From the NCBI GenBank assembly GCA_002104895.1, contig MCFG01000332.1:1-17500 (forward strand): a stretch of DNA of 17,500 bases. The letters are read 5' to 3'. The notes below the pieces were generated by a model. That model saw nothing but the letters and a program-made list of their open reading frames with translations, made no database searches and was not told the DNA's origin. The stretch is from Anaeromyces robustus. Taxonomy: Eukaryota > Neocallimastigomycota > Neocallimastigomycetes > Neocallimastigales > Neocallimastigaceae. Made by a program: the position numbers and the translations under genes. This document shows positions 1-7,500 of the stretch, in pieces. Position 1 is the stretch's first letter. The number at the start of each line of letters is the position of its first letter.

Positions 1-375
1 GTTATAATTTAATATACATAAATATGATATGTGTAAATTTAATTATACGATTTGTAAATAATTTTTATATTTTAATATCTAATTTCGTTTTTTCTGTTTT
101 TTTTGTTTTGTTTTTTTGATATTATTTTTTTATATTTTTTTTATCTTATTTTTTTCTGTTTTTCTGTTTTTCTGTTTTTTTTTTTTTATTTTTTTTATAT
201 TTTTTTGTTTTTTTGTTTCTTTATTTTTTTTTTTTTTTTTGTTTTTTTTATTTTTTTGCTTTTTATATTTTTTTAAAAAAAATATATAATTCTTTAATTT
301 CCTTTGATATATTATTCAATGATTAATTGAATAATTTTCTATTTGCAAAAAAGATAGTGTTTTTTGTTAATTAAT
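1..375. other. T-rich 3' flank of the giant repeat gene
   Basis: This stretch lies just past the stop codon of the minus-strand gene. On the plus strand it is nearly pure T with scattered G, A and C, including several TTTTCTG copies around 150-175, so the transcript strand is A-rich. AATAAA-like hexamers occur on the minus strand at about 252-247, 225-220 and 190-185, some 125-190 bases past the stop. They could be poly(A) signals, but such hexamers are expected by chance in this composition. No coding potential is seen. Confidence 0.6.
311..335 (-). repeat. Perfect 10-bp inverted repeat in the 3' flank
   Basis: ATTATTCAAT (311-320) and ATTGAATAAT (326-335) are perfect reverse complements separated by a 5-base spacer, 41-65 bases past the stop codon at 376-378. 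In the transcript it would be a short A/U hairpin in the 3' UTR. AT-rich DNA makes inverted repeats by chance, so a role in 3'-end formation or mRNA stability is only a possibility. Confidence 0.5.
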
Positions 376-3300
376 TTATTCTTCCTTACTAATTACTTCA
401 CTACTTATAACTCTTTCAACAACTTTTTGTGGGCTACCATCAGATGGAGTAGTAACAATCTTTTCGGTAACAGTTCTAATAACTTCACCATATTCATTAG
501 TAACTTCTTCAACAGTAGTAGTGGTGGTAACAATTTCTTCATCACCAGAATCTTCATCTTCTACATCATGAGTAGTAGTAGTAGTAACAACTTCTTCTAT
601 TTCTTCTTCTTCACTTTCTTCTGGAGTAGTTACAGTTTCAGTCTTTTTAACAGTTTCATAGGCTGGTTTAGTGGTAGTAGTAGTAGTGTACTTTTCATCT
701 CCTGGAGTGGTAGTAGTAGTGTAAGTGGTAATAGTGTATTGTTCTGGAGTAGTAGTGGTAGTGTATTTTTCATCTCCTGGAGTAGTAGTAGTAGTGTAAG
801 TGGTAGTAGTGTATTGTTCTGGAGTAGTAGTGGTAGTGTACTTTTCTTCACCTGGAGTGGTGGTGGTAGTGTAAGTGGTAGTAGTGTATTTTTCTGGAGT
901 AGTAGTGGTAGTGTATTTTTCATCTCCTGGAGTGGTAGTAGTAGTGTAAGTGGTAGTGGTGTATTGTTCTGGAGTAGTAGTGGTAGTGTATTTTTCTTCA
1001 CCTGGAGTAGTAGTGGTAGTGTAAGTGGTAGTAGTAGTGTATTTTTCTGGAGTAGTAGTGGTAGTGTATTTTTCTTCATCTGGAGTGGTAGTAGTAGTGT
1101 AAGTGGTAGTAGTGTATTTTTCTGGAGTAGTAGTGGTAGTGTATTTTTCTTCATCTGGAGTGGTAGTAGTAGTGTAAGTAGTAGTAGTAGTGTATTGTTC
1201 TGGAGCTGGAGTTGGAGTAGCATAATTCTTATATTCTTCTACCTTTTCAGTAATAGTTTCATAGGCTGGAGTAGCAGTTTGTTCTGGAACTGGGGTAACA
1301 TTTTCTTCAACCTTTTCAGTTACAGTTTCATAAGCTGGAGTGGTATATTCTTCAACCTTTTCAGTAACAGTTTCAACTGGAGTTGGAGTATCTACATTTT
1401 CAGTAACAGTTTCAGTGGTGACAGTTTCAGTAGTAACAGTTTCAACTGGTTTTTCTTCTGATTTTTCTTCTGGTTTATCAGATTTTTCAAACTTCTTAGC
1501 AATCTTTTCACCAGCATCACCAATGGTATCTTCAACCTTTTCAACTGTACTACCAATAGTCTTCTTTACCTTTGAGAAAATAGAATCCTTTGGTGGAACA
1601 GCTGGAGCTTCAGTCTTCTTAATTTCTTCAACAGTTGGAGTGTGATCAGTAGAGTAAACAACTGGAGTAGTTTCAATCTTTTCAGTAACTGGATCAACTA
1701 CTTCTTCAACAGTTTCAGTAACGGTTTCAGGAACGGTTTCAGCTGGAGCTGGGGTATCATCATCAGATTTTTCAAACTTCTTAGCAATCTTTTCACCAGC
1801 ATCACCAATGGTATCTTCAACCTTTTCAACGGTATCACCAATGGTCTTCTTAACCTTATTTAAAAGAGATTCCTTTGGTGGAACAGCTGGAGCAACATTT
1901 TCTACTTTTTCTTCTTCAATTTTCTTAAGTTCATCACCAACTGGAGTATGTTCAGTAGAGTAGGTAACTGGAGTAGTTTCTACAACTTCTTCTGGTTCAA
2001 CGACTTCAACAGTTTCAGTTACAGTTTCAGTAGTAGTTTGTGGGGTATCTTGTTTCTTATCCTTTTTCTTAAAGATATTCTTAATACTAAATCTCTTCTT
2101 CTTTCCCTTCTTATCATCAGGAACAGCTTCATTTTCATCAGATGAAACATTTTCTACAATGTGTTCAACAATTTCTTGAGTTTGTGGATCAACAAATTCT
2201 TCTTCATCTTCTGGTTTAGCTTCAACAGTTTCAGTAGTAGTTACAGTAACTTCTTCAACTGGAGCAGTAGCTGGCTTTGGTTGAACTTCAACAGTTTCAG
2301 TTGTTGTAACATTTTCAACTGGAGCTGAAGCTGGAGTTTCAATAGTAGTGGTAGTAGTGGTAGTAGTGGTAGTGGTAGCTGGAGTAGTTTCTTCTTGATT
2401 AATCTTGGATTCAATGTTTTGGAATTCCTTCTTAACATCGAATAATTCTTCCTTCTTATCATCTTCAATTGGAACATCAACAACTGGAGTTATATCTTCA
2501 GTGAGAGCATCTTCAAACTTTTCTTCTTCTGGTTCAGCAACTTGTTCTACAGTAGTTGTAGTTGTTTTAACAACTTCAGCTGGAACAGTCTTCTTATCCT
2601 TCTTGAATTTGCTAAAGAAAGAATTCTTCTTCTTTTCTGGAACTGGAACTTGGGTAACAGTTTCTTCAACCTTTTCAACAACTGGAGAAACAGCATCTTC
2701 AACAGTTTCAACAGTTTCAGTAACAGTTTCAGTTACTGGAGCTACAACGGTATCTTCAACCTTTTCAACAACTGGAGAAACAGCATCTTCAACCTTTTCA
2801 ACAGTTTCAGTAACAGTTTCAGTAACAGTTTCAGTAACTGGAGCAACAGCATCTTCTACCTTTTCAACAACTGGAGAAACAGCATCTTCAACGGTTTCAA
2901 CAGTTTCAGTAACAGTTTCAGTAACTGGAGCAACAGCATCTTCTACCTTATCAGTAGCATTTTCAACAGCATCTTCTATGGTTTCAGTAACTGGTTTTCC
3001 CTTCTTATCCTTCTTCTTGAACATCTTTAAGAAACTGAATCTCTTATCCTTTTTAGCTGGCTTATCAGCACCTTCAATAGTTTCAGTAACTTCTTCAACC
3101 TTTTCAGTAACTGGGTCTACAACCTTATCTTCTACGGTTTCTGTGACAGTTTCAACAACTTCTTCAGTCTTGTCAGCAACTGGATCAACAGTATCCTTAA
3201 CAGTGTCTACAACATCACCAACCTTGTCCTTGGCATCATCGTAAACATCTCCAACCTTGTCCTTGGTAGTATCGTAGGCATCTTCAACCTTATCAGCAGC

Positions 3301-4509
3301 ATCACCAACGGTATCCTTAACAGTATCTACAGCATCACCAACCTTGTCCTTAGTGGTATCGTAGGCATCTTCAACCTTGTCAGTAACTGGAGCGAAAGTG
3401 TTCTTAATAGCACTAAAAGCACCACTAACCTTATCCTTAGCAGCATCATAAGCATCGCCAACCTTATCCTTAGTAGCATCGTAAGCATCTCCAACCTTAT
3501 CCTTAGCAGCATCATAAGCATCTCCAACCTTATCAGCAGCACTAACAACGGTGTCCTTAGTGGCGTCATAGGCATCTCCAACCTTATCCTTAGCTGCATC
3601 GTAAACATCTCCAACCTTATCAGTGGCATCACCAACGGCATCCTTAGTAGCATCGTAAGCATCACCAACGGCATCCTTAGTAGCATCGTAAGCATCGCCA
3701 ACCTTATCCTTGGTAGCATCATAAGCATCGCCTACCTTATCAGTAGCACTATCGACGGTGTCCTTAACAGTGTCAACAGCATCACCAACGGTGTCCTTAG
3801 TGGCATCAACGGCATCACCAACCTTATCCTTGGCAGCGTCGTAAACGTCACCAACCTTATCAGTGGCATCACCAACAGTATCCTTTACAGTATCAACGGC
3901 ATCATCAACCTTTGAGTCAGACTTCTTCTTACCGAATAAAGAAATTCTCTTCTTTGACTTATCCTTTTTGTCCTTTTCACCCTTAGTGTGCTTGAATAAT
4001 TTGAAACCATTCTTCTTTTCATCTTTCTTGTCTTCTTCATCAGAGGAAGAGGCAGAGGAAGCAGAGGATTCTTCATTATGCTTCTTAATCTTGAATAACT
4101 TCTTCTTTTCCTTCTTTTCCTTCTTTTCCTTATTATCTTCTTCATCAGAGGAAGAGGCAGAGGAAGCAGAGGATTCTTCATTATGCTTCTTAATCTTGAA
4201 TAACTTCTTCTTTTCCTTCTTATCTTTTTCTTTCTTATCCTTTTCCTTCTTGTCTTCTTCATCAGAAGAGGAAGAAGAAGATTCTTCATCATGCTTTCTA
4301 ATCTTAAATAATCTCTTCTTTTCCTTCTTTTCCTTCTTTTCTTCTTCGTCAGAAGATGATGATGATGAATCCTTATCAACTGGAGCAACAAGTGGAACTT
4401 CAACAAATTCTTGAGCTGGAGCAGTTTCTTGTTTAATTTCAACCTTTTCTTCACTAGTTGGAACAGTTTTCATCCTTTTCAAACTTCTTCTTAGTCTTTT
4501 CGAAAGCAT
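376..4509 (-). CDS. Giant repeat protein, C-terminal half (continues from the upstream frame)
   Basis: Open frame of 1377 codons; residues are numbered from the ATG at 4509. In order: Ser-acidic/Lys blocks with a recurring KLFKIKKH-type motif (about 45-177); 25 consecutive 11- and 7-residue amphipathic repeats (201-447); basic F/S motifs such as KRFSFLKMFKKKDKK (489-503, 626-640, 803-819) separated by Val-Thr-Glu spacers; two helix modules containing GDAGEKIAKKFEK (about 885-914, 980-1009); seven Thr/Tyr repeats (1106-1280); and an acidic tail ending in SKEE. There is no signal peptide, membrane segment or recognised catalytic domain, and no Cys or Trp. The ATGs at 4509 and 4473 both lie where the other frame encodes the repeat KKFEKDE. 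The first 12 residues carry four Arg, unlike the rest, so I take them as wrong-frame translation and this frame as the 3' continuation of the upstream one. Function unknown; a cytoplasmic scaffold or surface-coating protein is a guess. Confidence 0.8.
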   Translation of the reverse strand: MLSKRLRRSLKRMKTVPTSEEKVEIKQETAPAQEFVEVPLVAPVDKDSSSSSSDEEEKKEKKEKKRLFKIRKHDEESSSSSSDEEDKKEKDKKEKDKKEKKKLFKIKKHNEESSASSASSSDEEDNKEKKEKKEKKKLFKIKKHNEESSASSASSSDEEDKKDEKKNGFKLFKHTKGEKDKKDKSKKRISLFGKKKSDSKVDDAVDTVKDTVGDATDKVGDVYDAAKDKVGDAVDATKDTVGDAVDTVKDTVDSATDKVGDAYDATKDKVGDAYDATKDAVGDAYDATKDAVGDATDKVGDVYDAAKDKVGDAYDATKDTVVSAADKVGDAYDAAKDKVGDAYDATKDKVGDAYDAAKDKVSGAFSAIKNTFAPVTDKVEDAYDTTKDKVGDAVDTVKDTVGDAADKVEDAYDTTKDKVGDVYDDAKDKVGDVVDTVKDTVDPVADKTEEVVETVTETVEDKVVDPVTEKVEEVTETIEGADKPAKKDKRFSFLKMFKKKDKKGKPVTETIEDAVENATDKVEDAVAPVTETVTETVETVEDAVSPVVEKVEDAVAPVTETVTETVTETVEKVEDAVSPVVEKVEDTVVAPVTETVTETVETVEDAVSPVVEKVEETVTQVPVPEKKKNSFFSKFKKDKKTVPAEVVKTTTTTVEQVAEPEEEKFEDALTEDITPVVDVPIEDDKKEELFDVKKEFQNIESKINQEETTPATTTTTTTTTTTIETPASAPVENVTTTETVEVQPKPATAPVEEVTVTTTETVEAKPEDEEEFVDPQTQEIVEHIVENVSSDENEAVPDDKKGKKKRFSIKNIFKKKDKKQDTPQTTTETVTETVEVVEPEEVVETTPVTYSTEHTPVGDELKKIEEEKVENVAPAVPPKESLLNKVKKTIGDTVEKVEDTIGDAGEKIAKKFEKSDDDTPAPAETVPETVTETVEEVVDPVTEKIETTPVVYSTDHTPTVEEIKKTEAPAVPPKDSIFSKVKKTIGSTVEKVEDTIGDAGEKIAKKFEKSDKPEEKSEEKPVETVTTETVTTETVTENVDTPTPVETVTEKVEEYTTPAYETVTEKVEENVTPVPEQTATPAYETITEKVEEYKNYATPTPAPEQYTTTTTYTTTTTPDEEKYTTTTTPEKYTTTTYTTTTTPDEEKYTTTTTPEKYTTTTTYTTTTTPGEEKYTTTTTPEQYTTTTYTTTTTPGDEKYTTTTTPEKYTTTTYTTTTTPGEEKYTTTTTPEQYTTTTYTTTTTPGDEKYTTTTTPEQYTITTYTTTTTPGDEKYTTTTTTKPAYETVKKTETVTTPEESEEEEIEEVVTTTTTHDVEDEDSGDEEIVTTTTTVEEVTNEYGEVIRTVTEKIVTTPSDGSPQKVVERVISSEVISKEE
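670..1194 (-). repeat. 75/78-bp tandem array encoding seven Thr/Tyr repeats
   Basis: Seven units encode residues 1106-1280 of the downstream frame. Each is 25 or 26 residues, of the form Y-T4/5-Y-T5-P-[DG]-[ED]-E-K-Y-T5-P-E-[KQ]; the last is truncated to 23. Thr is written only with ACT and ACC, giving the AGT/GGT pattern on the plus strand. Units differ at a few fixed sites (D/G, E/D, K/Q), and the K/Q and GE/GD types partly alternate, suggesting expansion of multi-unit blocks. With no signal peptide, a cell-wall mucin role is not supported. Confidence 0.85.
3169..3909 (-). repeat. 33/21-bp minisatellite encoding 11- and 7-residue helix repeats
   Basis: Residues 201-447 of the downstream frame divide without remainder into eighteen 11-mers (consensus VGDAYDATKDK) and seven 7-mers (consensus VGDATDK): 18x11 + 7x7 = 247. 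Both lengths are close to whole numbers of helical turns, so V, A/Y and V stay on one face and D/K on the other. Every 7-mer follows an 11-mer ending in T or A. The pattern resembles the 11-mers of LEA group 3 and perilipin-type amphipathic helices. Two 11-mers carry variant residues (for example VSGAFSAIKNT). Confidence 0.85.
4030..4368 (-). repeat. Repeated Ser-acidic / Lys blocks
   Basis: Four Ser tracts (SSSSSSDEE twice, SSASSASSSDEE twice) each precede a Lys/Glu run and, in three cases, a (K/R)LFKI(K/R)KH motif, in residues 48-160 of the downstream frame. The third and fourth tracts are nearly identical in DNA (about 4038-4120 and 4143-4225), a recent duplication. S-x-x-D/E sites are dense, as expected for casein kinase 2 substrates; phosphorylation is inferred. 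The block should be disordered and strongly charge-patterned. Confidence 0.8.
4454..4509 (-). other. Frame junction between the two halves
   Basis: The two frames overlap by 56 bp. The upstream frame reads KKFEKDENCSN and stops at TAG (4456-4454), followed directly by an in-frame TGA. The downstream frame needs a +1 shift here. Removing one A from the AAAA run (plus strand TTTT, 4467-4470) would let KKFEKDE continue into TVPTSEEKVE without a stop. The homology of the repeat modules also ends here. A sequencing or assembly indel in the homopolymer, a real frameshift mutation, or programmed +1 shifting could explain it. A GT..AG excision of 31 bases also restores the frame, but that is implausibly short for a fungal intron. 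Confidence 0.7.
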
Positions 4510-7500
4510 CTCCTACCTTATCACCGGCTTTTTCAAAAGCATCACCAACCTTAGTGAAGAGAGATTTCTTTGGCTTAGTTGGTGAAGTAGTTTCAACAAC
4601 TTCTTCAACCTTTTCAACAACTGGTTCAACACCATCCTTAACTTCAGTAACAACAGTTTCTACAGTTTCAACAACTGGTTCAGCTGGATCCTTAACATCA
4701 GCATTCTTCTTTTCTAATTTCTTGGCAATCTTTTCACCAGCATTACCAATAGTTTCTTCAGCCTTTTCAACGGAATCATTAAAGGTCTTCTTAACCTTGT
4801 CAAGAATAGTCTTTGACTTGGATGGAACCTTTTCAGTGGTAACTTCTTCAACCTTTTCAACAACTGGTTCAACATCATCCTTAACTTCAGTAACAACAGT
4901 TTCTACAGTTTCAACAACTGGTTCAGCAGCTTCATCAACATCAACAGTCTTAGCCTTTTCTTCTGGAGTAAGCTTCTTTTTAGTCTTTTCAATAGCATCT
5001 CCTACCTTATCTCCAGCTTTTTCAAAAGCATCACCGACCTTAGTGAGGAGAGACTTCTTTGGCTTAGTTGGTGAAGTAGTTTCAACAACTTCTTCAACCT
5101 TTTCAACAACTGGTTCAACACCGTCCTTAACTTCGGTAACAACGGTTTCTACAGTTTCAACAGCTGGTTCAGTAGCTTCATCGACATCAACAGTCTTAGC
5201 CTTTTCTTCTGGAGTAAGCTTCTTCTTAGTCTTTTCGAAAGCATCTCCTACCTTATCTCCAGCTTTTTCAAAAGCATCTCCTACCTTATCACCGGCTTTT
5301 TCAAAAGCATCACCGACCTTAGAGAGGAGAGACTTCTTTGGCTTAGTTGGTGAAGTAGTTTCAACAACTTCTTCAACCTTTTCAACAACTGGTTCAACAC
5401 CATCCTTAACTTCGGTAACAACGGTTTCTACAGTTTCAACAACTGGTTCAGCAGCTTCATCAACATCAACAGTCTTAGCCTTTTCTTCTGGAGTAAGCTT
5501 CTTCTTAGTCTTTTCGAAAGCATCTCCTACCTTATCTCCAGCTTTTTCAAAAGCATCTCCTACCTTATCACCGGCTTTTTCAAAAGCATCACCAACCTTA
5601 GTGAAGAGAGACTTCTTTGGCTTAGTTGGTGAAGTAGTTTCAACAACTTCTTCAACCTTTTCAACAACTGGTTCAACACCATCCTTAACTTCAGTAACAA
5701 CAGTTTCTACAGTTTCGGTAACTGGTTCGGCTGGATCCTTAACATCAGCATTCTTCTTTTCTAATTTCTTGGCAATCTTTTCACCAGCATTACCAATAGT
5801 TTCTTCAGCCTTTTCAACGGAATCATTAAAGGTCTTCTTAACCTTGTCAAGAATAGTCTTTGACTTGGATGGAACCTTTTCAGTGGTAACTTCTTCAACC
5901 TTTTCAACAACTGGTTCAACACCATCCTTAACTTCAGTAACAACAGTTTCTACAGTTTCAACAACTGGTTCAGCAGCTTCATCAACATCAACAGTCTTAG
6001 CCTTTTCTTCTGGAGTAAGCTTCTTTTTAGTCTTTTCAATAGCATCTCCTACCTTATCTCCAGCTTTTTCAAAAGCATCACCGACCTTAGTGAGGAGAGA
6101 CTTCTTTGGCTTAGTTGGTGAAGTAGTTTCAACAACTTCTTCAACCTTTTCAACAACTGGTTCAACACCGTCCTTAACTTCGGTAACAACGGTTTCTACA
6201 GTTTCAACAGCTGGTTCAGTAGCTTCATTAACATCAACAGTCTTAGCCTTTTCTTCTGGAGTAAGCTTCTTCTTAGTCTTTTCAATAGCATCTCCAACCT
6301 TATCGCTAGCCTTTTCAACAGAGTCACCAATAGTCTTCTTTACCTTATTAAGAATAGTCTTAGATTTAGATGGACCCTTTTCAGTAACAACCTTATCAAC
6401 CTTTTCAACAACTGGTTCACCATCTTCCTTAACTTCAGTAACAACAGTTTCAACAGTTTCAACGGTTGGTTCAACACCATCCTTAACTTCAGTAACAACA
6501 GTTTCTACAGTTTCGGTAACTGGTTCGGCTGGATCCTTAACATCAGCATTCTTCTTTTCTAATTTCTTGGCAATCTTTTCACCAGCATTACCAATAGTTT
6601 CTTCAGCCTTTTCAACGGAATCATTAAAGGTCTTCTTAACCTTATCAAGAATAGTCTTAGACTTGGATGGTGCCTTTACAGTAGTAACTTCTTCAACCTT
6701 TTCAACGGTTGGTTCAACATCATCCTTAACTTCAGTAACAACGGTTTCAACCTTTTCAGTAACTGGTTTAGCTTCAGTCTTTTCCTTATCTGAAGTAAGC
6801 TTCTTTTTAGTCTTTTCATAAGCATCTTCTACCTTATCAGTAGCCTTATCGAAAGCATCACCAACCTTATTACCGACCTTACTTAAGAGAGATTTCTTTG
6901 GTGGTTGGTAAGCATTTTCATCAAATTCAGTGTATTCAGTAGAATAAACAACTGGAGTAGTTTCAACAACTTCTACAACTTCAGCTGGATCTTCTTCAAC
7001 TTTTTCCTTTTCTTCTGGAGTGAGCTTCTTTTTAGTCTTTTCAATAGCATCTCCAACCTTATCACCTACCTTACTAAAGATAGATTTCTTTGGTTTAATT
7101 GGAGAAGTAGCTTCTGTAACAGTTTCTTCAATCTTTTCAACAACTGGTTCAGCATCATCCTTAACTTCAGTGACAACAGTTTCAACAGTTTCAACAACTG
7201 GTTCAGCAGCAGCATCAGCTGCAGTCTTTACCTTATCCTTGTCATCCTTTTCAAACTTTTTGGCAATTTTTTCTTCAGCCTTTTCAACAGTCTTCTTAAC
7301 CTTACTGAAGATAGATTTCTTTGGTTTGATTGGAGCAGCACCTTCAGTGACAACTTCTTCAACCTTTTCTACAACTGGTTGTTCAACATTTTCCTTAACT
7401 TCAGTGACAACAGTTTCAACTGGACCAGCTTCAGTGACAACTTCAGTAGTAGTAGTAGTAGTAGTAACAACTTCTTCTGGTTTAGTTTCAACTGGTTCAA

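Noticed and set aside
670-1194. Cell-wall mucin or adhesin Thr repeat
   Set aside because: Neither half shows a signal peptide, and the C-terminus lacks a GPI-type hydrophobic tail, so secretion is not supported.
364-1461. 365-codon plus-strand frame rich in Ser, Gly and Phe
   Set aside because: Antisense shadow of the Thr/Tyr array; its repeat pattern follows the 75-bp units of the minus-strand gene.
4454-4509. A 31-base GT..AG intron joining the two frames
   Set aside because: Removal would restore the frame, but the length is below usual fungal introns and the sequence lies in well-matched repeat coding DNA. A one-base homopolymer indel is simpler.
4458-6821. 787-codon open frame on the plus strand
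   Set aside because: It is the antisense of the repeat modules. The codons GTT, ACT, GAA and AAG do not produce stops in the complement, so a long stop-free frame is expected. The product is a Ser/Thr/Phe-rich repeat mirroring the real gene.
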